A stretch of DNA of 64,000 nucleotides from CAZJAH01 sp964544155 (lineage in GTDB: Bacteria > Bacteroidota > Ignavibacteria > Kapaibacteriales > UBA2268): positions 1 through 64,000 of the forward strand of contig CAZJAH010000004.1 of NCBI GenBank assembly GCA_964544155.1, in the 5' to 3' direction. The notes beneath the pieces are model-generated. The model was given only the letters and a program-made list of their open reading frames with translations. It did not search any database and was not told the origin of the DNA. Position numbers and translations under genes: made by a program. Numbering within the stretch: the stretch's first letter is position 1; each line of letters opens with the position of its first letter. Of the stretch, positions 24,486 to 34,157 are shown one piece after another.

Positions 24486-26423
24486 ATGAAGCGCGTTTTT
24501 ACATTATTATTTGTCGTGACGGCCTTGTTTTACGGCTGTACGGAGCAAAGCAATACTCCCGCCAATAACGGCATATTCGAGGGGTACATTGTTACCGACG
24601 ACAACTCGCCGCTAAGCGACGCGATGGTTGCAGCCATGATCGAAGATGAAACACTGGATACCGACACAACTGACAGCGAAGGGCACTTCTTACTTTCGGG
24701 CCTGCCCGAAAACCGCGCCGGCGTCATTCTGCACTTGAGCCACCCTGAGCACGCGCCAAAGCAGGTGATACTTAAGTATATGCACGACAGCCTCAAAACT
24801 GACAGAGGTTTTGAGATTAAGATGAAAAATAACGATAGCTGCTGCGGCAGGATAGAGGTCATCGTAAAGGATACTACCGACGGAAGTTTTATCAAAAACG
24901 CGGAAGTCCGGCTAAATAAAGGAAAGGATGTTATCAAAAAACATAAAACCAACGAATCGGGCATTGTGGATTTTGACAATGTGTGCCCGGATAATTACCG
25001 TATGCTTATAGCAGCCGAAGGCTATAATGTACTGGAAAAAGAATTAAGCATGGGCGATTGTGATACACTTCGCTTCACTGAGCGGCTTTCACCAAAAGCT
25101 GCAAAGGATACCTGCTGCGGGGGAATTCTGAAGATATTGCCTAAAGATGCAGCCGGCGGCGAGGCTCTGAACGGCGCCCTTGTTAAAATTTGGAAAAACG
25201 GCAAACTAAAGGAAAAACTGGAAGTTAAAGAAGGCGCCGCTATATTCGACGGGCTCTGTGAAGGCGTCTACGGCTTCGATATTATCAAATCCGGGTATAA
25301 GCACTTTGAATTTGAAGTTGAACTTGGCTGCAATGAAGTAAAAGAAATCGAAAAGAACCTGGAAAAAGAATTATGCTGCGGCTTCATTAACACAAAAGTT
25401 ACCGGCGAGGATAGCACTCAGGCAATCGAAAATGCCGAAATTAAACTTATTAAAGGCAACAGCATAATTGAGAAATCTCTAACCGGTAAAAGCGGCCTGG
25501 TGCAATTCAGCAGCATCTGCGAAGGCGAATATCTGCTTAGAATAGCAAAAGAAGGTTACAAAGTAATTGAAAAAGAGTTCAAATTCAATACTGACTGCGA
25601 TACGCTGGACTTAAGAATAAAACTCGAAAAGCAAGCAGGGGAAGATTGCTGCGGAGTGTTTATCGCGCGTGTCAAGGATAAGGACGGCAGCCCGGTAAAA
25701 GAAGCGGAAGTAAAACTCACATTAGGCGAGAAAAAAATCAAGCTTTATACCAATGCAGATGGATACGTAATCTTCGAAGAACTTTGCCCCGGTAAATACG
25801 GGGTTAGAATATTCAAAAACGGCTACGTATTATTCGAAGAGGGCTTGAACATAACCGATTGCGACCCCCTGGAAAATTCCTACAAACTCGAGAAAAAAGG
25901 TGATGACTGCTGCGAAGGTAAGGTTTACTTACTAATTAAAGATAAAAACGGCAATAAGCTCCGGGGCGGGAAAATCAAGCTCCTGAAAGAAGGTACATTG
26001 ATAGCTCAGGAGAATTTCGATACTTCAGGAGTATGGTTCGATGAACTCTGCAAAGGTAAATACAGTGTGGATATTATCCATGAAGGATACGGACAAATGG
26101 AGTTTACATTTGAGCTCGGATGCAATGAAACAAAGGAATTCGTTAAAAAGCTGGAAAATGACTGCTGCAAAGGGAATATTAAGGTAATTGTCCGCGATTC
26201 ACTTACAAACCTTGAAATAGAAAATGCCAAAGTGAGGATATGGGAAAAAGATAAAATGCTGGATTATGCCAAAACTAAAGGAGGCGTGGTATTAATCGAT
26301 AATATCTGCGAAGGCGAATACACTATGGATATCGTGCATCAGGATTACAAGGTTCCGGAATTCGAAGTTAAAATTGAATGCGATAAAACCACAGAAATTG
26401 AAAAATATCTCATTAAGAAATGA
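24486..26423 (+). CDS. Lipoprotein with six four-cysteine carboxypeptidase-regulatory-like repeats
   Basis: A 645-residue lipoprotein (lipobox LFYGC, Cys18). Residues 28-115 form one ordinary carboxypeptidase-regulatory-like beta-sandwich. Six further copies of 85-91 residues follow, each opening with a CC pair (119, 210, 297, 388, 475, 560), with a third cysteine 46-48 residues later in an (L/I/V)C-x-G/D-x-Y turn and a fourth 24-26 residues after that in a D/GC-D/N context. All 25 cysteines are the lipid Cys or belong to this pattern. The fold (E-N-A-x-V-x-L, G-x-V-x-F-x-x-(L/I)C) suggests stacked Cna-B/transthyretin-like domains. I do not recognise the family by name. Structural or adhesive surface role inferred. 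Confidence 0.82.
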   Translation: MKRVFTLLFVVTALFYGCTEQSNTPANNGIFEGYIVTDDNSPLSDAMVAAMIEDETLDTDTTDSEGHFLLSGLPENRAGVILHLSHPEHAPKQVILKYMHDSLKTDRGFEIKMKNNDSCCGRIEVIVKDTTDGSFIKNAEVRLNKGKDVIKKHKTNESGIVDFDNVCPDNYRMLIAAEGYNVLEKELSMGDCDTLRFTERLSPKAAKDTCCGGILKILPKDAAGGEALNGALVKIWKNGKLKEKLEVKEGAAIFDGLCEGVYGFDIIKSGYKHFEFEVELGCNEVKEIEKNLEKELCCGFINTKVTGEDSTQAIENAEIKLIKGNSIIEKSLTGKSGLVQFSSICEGEYLLRIAKEGYKVIEKEFKFNTDCDTLDLRIKLEKQAGEDCCGVFIARVKDKDGSPVKEAEVKLTLGEKKIKLYTNADGYVIFEELCPGKYGVRIFKNGYVLFEEGLNITDCDPLENSYKLEKKGDDCCEGKVYLLIKDKNGNKLRGGKIKLLKEGTLIAQENFDTSGVWFDELCKGKYSVDIIHEGYGQMEFTFELGCNETKEFVKKLENDCCKGNIKVIVRDSLTNLEIENAKVRIWEKDKMLDYAKTKGGVVLIDNICEGEYTMDIVHQDYKVPEFEVKIECDKTTEIEKYLIKK

Positions 26424-26458
26424 CAGCGATAAGAAACGATCAGTTCAGCAGCTGACTT

Positions 26459-26489
26459 AAGCCGCCCCTTACTAACAATGGGGTGGCTT
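26459..26489. terminator. Hairpin between convergent genes
   Basis: AAGCCGCCCC pairs with GGGGTGGCTT (10 bp, one G-T) around an 11-base loop, followed by TTTGTTGATATTTTATTT. It lies 35 bases after the cysteine-repeat lipoprotein gene and 45 before the end of the convergent kinase gene. Confidence 0.8.
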
Positions 26490-26533
26490 TTGTTGATATT
26501 TTATTTATTAATATGCGCAGTAGCTGCTTTGTG

Positions 26534-29296
26534 TCAGTTATTATCATTAAGTGCCGGCAGTTTAACTGTGAACTTACTTCCTTTTCCGGGGGAGCTTTTT
26601 ACTTCAACCGAGCCGTTATGCATATCGATAAATTCTTTTATTATAATTAATCCAAGTCCGGTGCCTTTTTCGTTGTTAGTGCCGGTTTTTGTGAATGTAA
26701 CATCCAGGCGAAATAGTTTAGCCAGCTCTTCATCGCTCATTCCAACGCCGTTATCCGTGACTGTCAGGCAGTCATGGTTATTCGCGCGGAAGTATTCAAC
26801 CTTAACAAATCCCTGTGACCTAGTAAATTTTATGGCATTTATCAGCAGATTTCGAATAATAGCGTTAAGCATATTCCTGTCGGCAAAGACCTTCCGGCCG
26901 CTGCCTATTGTGTTTATTAGCCTGATATCTTTGCTTTGGGCAAGGTTTTCAACTGTGTCGAAATTATCTGCAATAATTTCATTCAGTCCGACGACTTCCT
27001 GCCTGACTTCCAGCCTGCGGCTTCTTGCCCTTGCCCAGTCGAGAAGCTGTTCGAGCAGTGCGGATAATGATCGTGAGGCATTAAAAATTTGTTCGTGTTT
27101 TTTACGGAGATAGCTGTCATCATATTCGCGCTTTACAAGTAAGTGCGATGAAAGCAGCAATGCCTGTACGGGATTTCTGAGCGCGTGCCCTATAATGGAA
27201 AGCAGTTTTTCCTTTGCTTTATTGGCATTGGATAGTTCCTGTTCGACACGCTTTCTTTCTTCAATTTCGTATAGCAGTTCAATATTGGATTCCTCGAGCT
27301 GGCGTGTCCTTTCAATAACGCGGTATTCAAGCTCTTTATTCAGATTTTGAAGATCCTGCTCAGCTTTCTTCAATGGGCCGATATCTATATGAGTACCGAT
27401 CATTCTAAGGGGATTAGCCTCATTATCATATTCGATAACCTTTCCTTTGCTTTGGATCCATTTGTAATCCCCGGATTTTGTGCGCTGCCTGAACTCAACA
27501 CGGTATTCATCTCCGCTTATGAGTTTTTCGTTCAAGATATTCAGGACGCGTCCACGGTCATCAGGATGAATTGACTGTTCCCATATCTGCATTTCCGGTT
27601 CATATTCATAAGGCTCATATTCTATCATAGTATAGCACCTGGGTGATAAGTAAATGGTACCGGAGGGTATATTCCATTCCCAGATGCCTTCATTCGCGGC
27701 ATCGAAAGCTTCTTTAAGCCTTTTTTCACTTGATTCCAGCATCATGACGGCATTTTTCTTTTCGGTTATATCCCGGGCAATTTCGACTGCGCCTATAAGT
27801 ATATTATCATTATCAAATACGGGATAAGACCTTACAATCCACCATGAATTATTCCATTTCATTTCATTCATCGCGGGCTCGCCGCTTTCAAGAGTCTTTA
27901 TAACAGGGCAGTTCTCAGGTTTTTTTTCTAAATCCCTTAATTCATAACATATCCTGCCAACGATATTATTAATTGATTTATCGTAAAATTTTTCTGCAGC
28001 GAGGTTTGCCCAGATAATTCTTATGTCTTTATCATAAAAAACAAGGCTTTCGCTTACACTGCTTAGAATGAGGTCTTTTTCTCTTTCGGATTTACGGTAG
28101 GCGTCTTCTGCCCTTTTGCGGACTGTTATGTCTTCCACCATGCCTTCGAAGTGAGGCCTACCCTTGCCGAAATTTATATTTTTTATGTAAAGATTCGCGA
28201 TAAAGTGCGTGCCATCCTTCCTTCTGAATGTGAACTCATGCTGCTGTATATCGCCGGTATTTTCTAAAATTTTAAGTATATTATACCGGTCGTGTGGATT
28301 GGCGTAAACCTGCTTTTTAATATCGGTTACCATTCTTAGCATTTCTTCCCGGGAGCGATAGCCGAACATCCTGGCCATAGTGTGATTTACATCCGTAAAG
28401 TATCCTTCCGGTACTGAAGTAAAAATGCCAAGTGGAGCGCTTTCAAATAATAATCTGTATTTTTTTTCGCTTTCAGTTAAACGATTTTCAAATTCTTTCT
28501 GCTTTGTTATATCTTTGAAAAAGCAGTGGGTGCAGATAATATCGCCATTTTTATTATAGGCGATCCTGCCTTCATAGGAGACAGTTAATATATCACCCCC
28601 TTTTTTGATCATGTCGAAAACAATATCAGTAACTGAACCCTTTTCTTTAAACCTGCTAAATCTTTCATTAAACACGGCCCTGTATTCGCCGGTAATAAAC
28701 TCTTTAAAATTCCTGCCGGCCACTTCTTCCTTCTCGTAACCAAGAGCGCGGAGCCAGATCTCATTTACATCTAATATATTACCGTTGATATCCAGGCTTT
28801 GATAGGCGTAGTTAGTTTCCTGAATATATTTTCTGAAATTGGCCTGCTCATCACTGATAGTGTTCTCAGACAGCAGCTGTTTTGTAATATCTATAAGAGA
28901 TATCTTTAAGTACGATTTATTAGCCTGTTGAAATGTGTTTGCCGACAGCCTGAAGTATATAGTATTGCCGTTGAGTTCGTACTTTAAATTTTTTTTAACT
29001 ATTTCATAATCGGGCAATTTGGATAATTCAATTATTTCAGACAGAAGTTCAGGCCTGTAATCATGAATGCCATGCTTTGCTTTATCCCCGGCTTGCCCGA
29101 TGAGTTCACGCAAGGCATTATTAGACGATATAACCGTGCTTTCATTAACAATTACAGATGGGAGGGAATCATTTTGAAAAAATACTGATGAGCAGTATTG
29201 ATTAATATCATAATTCTGATTGCCGGTTACTTTTGAGCCGTCATCAGCATTATCTTGATTTTTCAAATTTCGATATGTACTTTTCCCATTATCCAT
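26534..29296 (-). CDS. Soluble multi-PAS sensor histidine kinase
   Basis: A 920-residue kinase without membrane segments: about five PAS domains (roughly 36-142, 155-268, 275-395, 402-515 and 522-640), a coiled coil (640-695), then HisKA with phospho-acceptor His704 in IIGHALRNPVQALL and a HATPase with N-box Asn820, DNGVGM (848-853) and GTGLGL (878-883). The fourth PAS has Cys450 and Cys463 in GRICYEL...ENCPV, reminiscent of cysteine-containing PAS domains. The start at 29296 gives a hydrophilic N-terminus; a longer frame from 29431 would run back through the terminator of the upstream gene. No partner response regulator is adjacent. Confidence 0.87.
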   Translation of the reverse strand: MDNGKSTYRNLKNQDNADDGSKVTGNQNYDINQYCSSVFFQNDSLPSVIVNESTVISSNNALRELIGQAGDKAKHGIHDYRPELLSEIIELSKLPDYEIVKKNLKYELNGNTIYFRLSANTFQQANKSYLKISLIDITKQLLSENTISDEQANFRKYIQETNYAYQSLDINGNILDVNEIWLRALGYEKEEVAGRNFKEFITGEYRAVFNERFSRFKEKGSVTDIVFDMIKKGGDILTVSYEGRIAYNKNGDIICTHCFFKDITKQKEFENRLTESEKKYRLLFESAPLGIFTSVPEGYFTDVNHTMARMFGYRSREEMLRMVTDIKKQVYANPHDRYNILKILENTGDIQQHEFTFRRKDGTHFIANLYIKNINFGKGRPHFEGMVEDITVRKRAEDAYRKSEREKDLILSSVSESLVFYDKDIRIIWANLAAEKFYDKSINNIVGRICYELRDLEKKPENCPVIKTLESGEPAMNEMKWNNSWWIVRSYPVFDNDNILIGAVEIARDITEKKNAVMMLESSEKRLKEAFDAANEGIWEWNIPSGTIYLSPRCYTMIEYEPYEYEPEMQIWEQSIHPDDRGRVLNILNEKLISGDEYRVEFRQRTKSGDYKWIQSKGKVIEYDNEANPLRMIGTHIDIGPLKKAEQDLQNLNKELEYRVIERTRQLEESNIELLYEIEERKRVEQELSNANKAKEKLLSIIGHALRNPVQALLLSSHLLVKREYDDSYLRKKHEQIFNASRSLSALLEQLLDWARARSRRLEVRQEVVGLNEIIADNFDTVENLAQSKDIRLINTIGSGRKVFADRNMLNAIIRNLLINAIKFTRSQGFVKVEYFRANNHDCLTVTDNGVGMSDEELAKLFRLDVTFTKTGTNNEKGTGLGLIIIKEFIDMHNGSVEVKSSPGKGSKFTVKLPALNDNN

Positions 29297-29379
29297 AATG
29301 ACCGTATTGAATGAACAGTTTTTTTTATAATATACAATTTTCTGCAAATACGTGCAATGAATAAAGCTGAATGATGAAT

Positions 29380-29420
29380 AAAAAAAAATACCCCGGCGGG
29401 AAACAAAACCACCGGGGTAT
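29380..29420 (-). terminator. Terminator after the second T9SS cargo
   Basis: On the minus strand ATACCCCGG pairs with CCGGGGTAT, extended by a GG/CC pair beyond one mismatch, followed by nine T residues. It lies 36 bases after the stop codon of the 862-residue T9SS protein. Confidence 0.92.
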
Positions 29421-29455
29421 ACGAGAAGCATTAAAGCTTCTTTAAACCAGGGAGA

Positions 29456-32044
29456 TTATTTTATGATAACAAAGGGAATTACCTTTGTTATGCCGTTCAT
29501 TTCAATATTAACATAGTAAACACCCGCGCCGAGGTTCGCCACATTGAGTGTTTTTACTAAAGTGCCCTGCTGAGCGGTAGTATTAATCAGCGCGTTGCCG
29601 CTAATATCCATAACGCTGATTCCGGCATCGGATTCACCGTTTAATACCAGGTTGATCTTCTCTACTGCCGGATTGGGATAAACCTTCAGGCCGGCGGTAA
29701 TATCATCTTCAACACTGAGTATATCAGTCGGTGTAAGTGTAAGATCGCCCAGGTCAACAAGGTTTTCTTCTACTTCAACCTGCTGCGAATATTCATGATA
29801 CCCAACTTTGTTGACTTCAAGAGTGTAGCTTCCGTCAACAATTTCATCCAGGATAAATGAACCGTTTGAATTTGACTGCCCGAACATTACCGGAGTGCCG
29901 CCGGCATCTTTCAGGTAAACCTGCGCGCCTGAGAGTTGAGTTTTGTTCTGGCCGTGATCGCCGCGAATCCTGCCGCTGATCTTAGCACGGCCTTTCATGC
30001 CGGGAAATCCTGCCTGATTTAATTCTTCAAGAACAATGTGAATACCTGCTACAGCCTGATTGGCGACTACATCTATTTCTGTAGCGTCCTTCCATTCCAT
30101 AGTCGCGAGGCCGGTTGCATTATAGAATCCCGGGAGATAGTCCCTGCCGTCCGGCACTGCGAGAACGATATATTTTCCGGCAACTAAGTTATCTATTTTA
30201 TACTCACCGAGCTGATTAGTCATCGCGTAAACAGCCTGGTAAGGATTAACTTGCTGGTTATTGCCGTCAATATTGAAAGCGATAACTCCGGCATCTGTAA
30301 TTTCGTTGCCTGTTTCATCTTTAACTGTGCCGCTTATACTTGCAGTACCCGTGTTAGTTTTTTCGAATGTAAAGTCAACGCCTGATTTATTGGCTGTAAG
30401 CTCGATAGTAGTTGCCTGTGATGGATCCTTTACACCATCATAGAACTGCACATCCCAGAAGAATCCGTCAATTATCTGTGCCATTCCCACATATTTAAAA
30501 GCATCCGGGAGCTCGATTTCATAATAGCCATTGGCATCGGTCATTGTTTCAAAATCCATATTGTGGTATCCTCTGCCAGGATTATCGTTGAATCCCTGGA
30601 AAGCTACCATTGCGTCGGCAATCGGAGTACCGTCATCATATTTCACATAACCTGATACTGTGTAGAGTGTAAAGTCATTAGTCTGTCCGAATGTGAAGTT
30701 GATATCATTCCTGTCGGCAGTGAGATTGATCTCTTCCGCTTTTGACCTGTCATAAGTCTGATTGTAATACAGCTCCATTTGGGGGCCAAAACCGGGGCCG
30801 CCGAAATTATTCATATTGACCGCGAAAGCGACATATGTGTAGCTGTCAGGAAGCTCAGCTTCGTAATAGCCGTTCTGGTCAGTCATCGCTTCAAGCTGAA
30901 TATAGTGATGGCGATGATTCTGATTGTAAACCGATTCAAATATTACGAACGCATCCTCGATAGGATTGCCGTCAGCATCCTTAACATAACCGCTGACATT
31001 GTATTTGGTCGCAGTCGGTACGTCGATAGTCCAATCGATCGTTTCTGTTGCCGCGCAATTCAGAGTAATAGTTTTGGCTGTCTGATGAGTAGCGGCATTT
31101 TCATACCAGAATTGCTGTCCGAATTTAGTCGTGTAAAACAGTATATAATCACCACCATCTGTTTCAAATGAGAATGTACCGTTTTCAACTTCAGTTTGTC
31201 CGCCTAAACCACCGTTCGGGCCGCCATTTTTTTCAGCGGGAAATAAAACCACATGACCTTCATCAATCAAATTGCCGTTCTGATCTTTGAGCGTACCCGT
31301 CAGTACTGCCGGATCGGCGCAATTTTGAACAAAGAAGTGAAGCGGCTGCACGCCTCTCTGGTTTGTATCGCTTACCAAAGTCGCGATTATAACAAAGTGC
31401 AGCGGGCCTGCTTCTGTAGTTGAAAATGTAACAAGGCCTGTCTGCTCGTCGATGCTCACATTGGCATTCGGGCTTTGAGTGTGCACTTCATATTTGAGCG
31501 CTTCAGTAGTATCGGCCAGATATACGGCATCGGCGTCATAAGTATATGTCTGGCCCTTCTGAATTTTATCAAAATCAGGCGCAGTAGTAAAGACGATATT
31601 ATCGAACCAGATCTGTCCTCCAATCCTTGTTATTGCCGGCTCAGAAATCTCTGTACCGCCGTTGCTAAGTGTGGCTTCCAGGGCGAATGTGTAAACTCCG
31701 TCATCGAGGTTCAATATAAAGGAATACATGTACATTCCGCCCTGGTTTTCAGCATCGTCAGCATCAAAATCCGCGGCTTCGGTAAATTGAGAGAAATTTC
31801 CCTGTACATCTGTTATTTCGCCTTCAGCGTAGTAAAGTTTATAGCTGTCAACATCGGGCGAATTCGGATTATTAGGCGATCCTCCAAACATCCAAAATGC
31901 CATCATCTCGCCCATAGGGCCGGGTTCTACTCCAAGCATAAAATGCTGGTTCTGTCCGGGCTGTGCCTGAATCTGAAATGCTGAAAACAGCATCAGCATC
32001 ATCGCTGCCCATAGTCCGCTAATCCGTTTCTTACTTGTAGTCAT
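29456..32044 (-). CDS. Secreted carboxypeptidase-regulatory-like repeat protein with T9SS tail
   Basis: An 862-residue exported protein with signal peptide (to about residue 27, ...FQIQAQ), a Fn3/cadherin-like N-terminal part, then several carboxypeptidase-regulatory-like domains with the motif VSGYVK(Y/D)-DG-PI-DA-V-F followed by MTD-NGYYE-ELPD-(Y/F)-YV. The C-terminus carries a type-A T9SS sorting domain (LKVYPNPAVEKINLVL...VIPFVIIK). The start at 32044 follows an AGGAGG site; the frame is open for 24 more codons upstream without one. No enzyme domain is visible. Probably surface-anchored or released; expressed alone. Confidence 0.87.
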   Translation of the reverse strand: MTTSKKRISGLWAAMMLMLFSAFQIQAQPGQNQHFMLGVEPGPMGEMMAFWMFGGSPNNPNSPDVDSYKLYYAEGEITDVQGNFSQFTEAADFDADDAENQGGMYMYSFILNLDDGVYTFALEATLSNGGTEISEPAITRIGGQIWFDNIVFTTAPDFDKIQKGQTYTYDADAVYLADTTEALKYEVHTQSPNANVSIDEQTGLVTFSTTEAGPLHFVIIATLVSDTNQRGVQPLHFFVQNCADPAVLTGTLKDQNGNLIDEGHVVLFPAEKNGGPNGGLGGQTEVENGTFSFETDGGDYILFYTTKFGQQFWYENAATHQTAKTITLNCAATETIDWTIDVPTATKYNVSGYVKDADGNPIEDAFVIFESVYNQNHRHHYIQLEAMTDQNGYYEAELPDSYTYVAFAVNMNNFGGPGFGPQMELYYNQTYDRSKAEEINLTADRNDINFTFGQTNDFTLYTVSGYVKYDDGTPIADAMVAFQGFNDNPGRGYHNMDFETMTDANGYYEIELPDAFKYVGMAQIIDGFFWDVQFYDGVKDPSQATTIELTANKSGVDFTFEKTNTGTASISGTVKDETGNEITDAGVIAFNIDGNNQQVNPYQAVYAMTNQLGEYKIDNLVAGKYIVLAVPDGRDYLPGFYNATGLATMEWKDATEIDVVANQAVAGIHIVLEELNQAGFPGMKGRAKISGRIRGDHGQNKTQLSGAQVYLKDAGGTPVMFGQSNSNGSFILDEIVDGSYTLEVNKVGYHEYSQQVEVEENLVDLGDLTLTPTDILSVEDDITAGLKVYPNPAVEKINLVLNGESDAGISVMDISGNALINTTAQQGTLVKTLNVANLGAGVYYVNIEMNGITKVIPFVIIK

Positions 32045-32238
32045 TTTTTCCTCCTGAGAAATCATTAAATATCTATTCCAAATTTTCAAAGGCTTCGAAG
32101 CCGCTTTTACTAACAATTACACAAGCGGAAAAGATTTGTGACCAAATAAAATTAATTTTTGTTTTATTTTATTTTTTTGGAACATTCCCGCTATAAAGTG
32201 TATATAAGTAAAAAGGCTGTTACAAAGATTGAAATTAT

Positions 32239-32805
32239 ATGTCGGAAAATTTTAACTCATATTCGGATCAGGAACTGCTCAAATACATGAGGGGCAGAAA
32301 TAAAGCTATTTCGGATGAAGCCTTTAAAGCTATATACAGCCGCTACGCCCCGAGAGTGCACGCTTATTGCCTAAAGATACTGAATAGCAGGGAGCAGGCT
32401 GAGGATGTTTTTCAGGAAACGTTTATTAAGTTCTATCAGAATGTTCGTGCGGATCATGAAAAAGATAACATTGCGGGCTTTCTGATTACAATAGCGAGAA
32501 ACCTTTGCCTTAATTTTAAAAGGGATTCGAAAAAAACTATACCGATTGAAGAATTTCATTCCATTCAGGAAGAGAATTTTTCCGATAATAATGATGAAAT
32601 TCTGGATTTGATTACGTCATCCATTCAATTGCTTGAAATGGAATACAAAGAGCCACTTATACTAAGGCTCTATGACGGCCTCAGCTATAGAGATATAGCC
32701 GAAGTCTGCCAGATAAGCGAACAGAACGCCCGCAAACGGGTCTTCAGGGCGAAAGAAAAGATCAGAGACCTGCTCAGGCCTTATATGAAAGAAATAGAAA
32801 ACTAA
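32239..32805 (+). CDS. ECF-type RNA polymerase sigma factor
   Basis: A 188-residue extracytoplasmic-function sigma factor. Region 2 includes the AEDVFQETFIKFYQNV helix (about residues 54-70) that contacts the -10 element; region 4 is EMEYKEPLILRLYDGLSYRDIAEVCQISEQNARKRVFRAKEKI (about 134-177), with the helix-turn-helix that reads the -35 element. Regions 1.1 and 3 are absent, as expected. The next gene, 18 bases downstream, encodes an anti-sigma-like membrane protein, the usual regulator pair. Confidence 0.95.
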   Translation: MSENFNSYSDQELLKYMRGRNKAISDEAFKAIYSRYAPRVHAYCLKILNSREQAEDVFQETFIKFYQNVRADHEKDNIAGFLITIARNLCLNFKRDSKKTIPIEEFHSIQEENFSDNNDEILDLITSSIQLLEMEYKEPLILRLYDGLSYRDIAEVCQISEQNARKRVFRAKEKIRDLLRPYMKEIEN

Positions 32806-32823
32806 ATAAATTGGTAAGCCATT

Positions 32824-34149
32824 ATGGAATTCACCAGATTAATACACGATTTTGTTGACGGAAGCCTGGATAAGCCCTACGAAGATAGACTCTTCGCGGA
32901 AATGGCATCCAGCAGGGAGCTGCGCAAAGAACTGAAAGAATTCATCGAGTTCGAAAAAGCAGCCAAAGCCGATTACGCCGCCTTCGCTCCATCGGCCAAC
33001 CTTACCATGGGCGTTTTCGGCGCGCTCGGTATAGGGGCCGGAGCCGCGGCAGGAACTGCCGCCGCGGGAGCAGCCAAAGCAGGCTTTTTCACGAAATTCG
33101 GCAGCGCCATTATATCATCTGTGGCTGCTTCTCTTGTAACTGCCACGGTTATGTTCTTTGCTATGAGCGGAGGCAGTTCCGAAAATGAAATAAGTACTGC
33201 TTCAGGCGGCAGACAGCTTAATCAGGGAGACACAGATATTCCCCTTGTCAGCTCTCAGGAAAGCGATGATAATTCAAGAACAGAGCTGGCATCAAAATCC
33301 CTTAATTCTTTAAAAAATGATCAGGAAACTTCTGTTTATTCGGCCAGGCTCACTCCGGAATCCGGCATTAATGCCGGCACTACTGCCAAAGCAGCTGATA
33401 ATCAAAAAGCTGATGTGAAATCAAAATACCGGAAAAACAATAAAACCATTTTATCTGATGATCCCCGGGAACTGTTTCTTGTGTATAAATCTAACGAAAC
33501 TAATTACACACAGGGGCCGAATCATGAAAACAAAATATTTGTAAGCAGAATAAACACCGCGCCTATAAGCAGAATTGACGAAATCCACCATGGAAATACT
33601 TACGGCCCGCAGTCTGATATATATACAGCGGAAGGCCCTGAGTACAACCTTGACATTGGATTTTTCGGTAAAAATGACTTCTTTCTGGAGGTAAAAGCCG
33701 GCGAGTACTGGTCATTCCCCGGAGCTACCATGGAACGCTCTTCCGAGCCTTTCTTTGAAAACGGATCGGTTCTGCTGCTTTATAAATTTTCTGATCAATT
33801 CTCAGCAGGTATCGACTTAAGGCAGGAATTTTTCTTTATGGATTATGAAGGCAGAGAAAACAATACAAGATATAAATACGAGCAGCATACAAACTTGATG
33901 GCGGCAGGCATAACCGCGAGGTACAAAGTATTTGAGGCGCTCGGGACGGATAACTTCCTGCAGGCTTCGCTTGCAGGAAATGAAGTCGGCCAGATAGGCA
34001 GGATAATGTACGGACTGCAATTCTCGCCCGGTTATGATTACAGGTTCACATTCGGAGTGGAGGGCAGCCTGCTCAGGTATGAACATGCCGGCAACGAGTT
34101 TTTATCTCCGAAAATTGGTTTCCATTATGGAGTAACATTTATATTTTAG
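32824..34149 (+). CDS. Anti-sigma-like inner-membrane protein with C-terminal beta-barrel-like domain
   Basis: A 441-residue protein directly after the ECF sigma gene. Residues 1-50 (LIHDFVDGSLDKPYEDRLFAEMASSRELRKEL) look like an anti-sigma N-terminus (FVDG.L......L...) but without zinc-binding His/Cys. A Gly/Ala-rich stretch (62-88) and a membrane helix (94-115) follow, then a polar linker (about 116-260) and a C-terminal part (about 265-441) of alternating beta strands with aromatic girdles, ending in GVTFIF as outer-membrane barrels do. If the barrel inserts in the outer membrane, one polypeptide would link both membranes to the sigma factor. Related layouts occur in Bacteroidota. No ribosome site oddities. 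Confidence 0.72.
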   Translation: MEFTRLIHDFVDGSLDKPYEDRLFAEMASSRELRKELKEFIEFEKAAKADYAAFAPSANLTMGVFGALGIGAGAAAGTAAAGAAKAGFFTKFGSAIISSVAASLVTATVMFFAMSGGSSENEISTASGGRQLNQGDTDIPLVSSQESDDNSRTELASKSLNSLKNDQETSVYSARLTPESGINAGTTAKAADNQKADVKSKYRKNNKTILSDDPRELFLVYKSNETNYTQGPNHENKIFVSRINTAPISRIDEIHHGNTYGPQSDIYTAEGPEYNLDIGFFGKNDFFLEVKAGEYWSFPGATMERSSEPFFENGSVLLLYKFSDQFSAGIDLRQEFFFMDYEGRENNTRYKYEQHTNLMAAGITARYKVFEALGTDNFLQASLAGNEVGQIGRIMYGLQFSPGYDYRFTFGVEGSLLRYEHAGNEFLSPKIGFHYGVTFIF

Positions 34150-34157
34150 GATAGATT

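Noticed and set aside
26478..27113. 211-codon plus-strand frame with apparent membrane segments
   Set aside because: It lies antisense to the HATPase part of the kinase gene; its hydrophobic look is a mirror of conserved kinase codons.
29297..29431. Longer N-terminus for the five-PAS kinase starting at 29431
   Set aside because: It would be encoded within the terminator hairpin of the upstream T9SS gene and adds a hydrophobic, non-conserved stretch.
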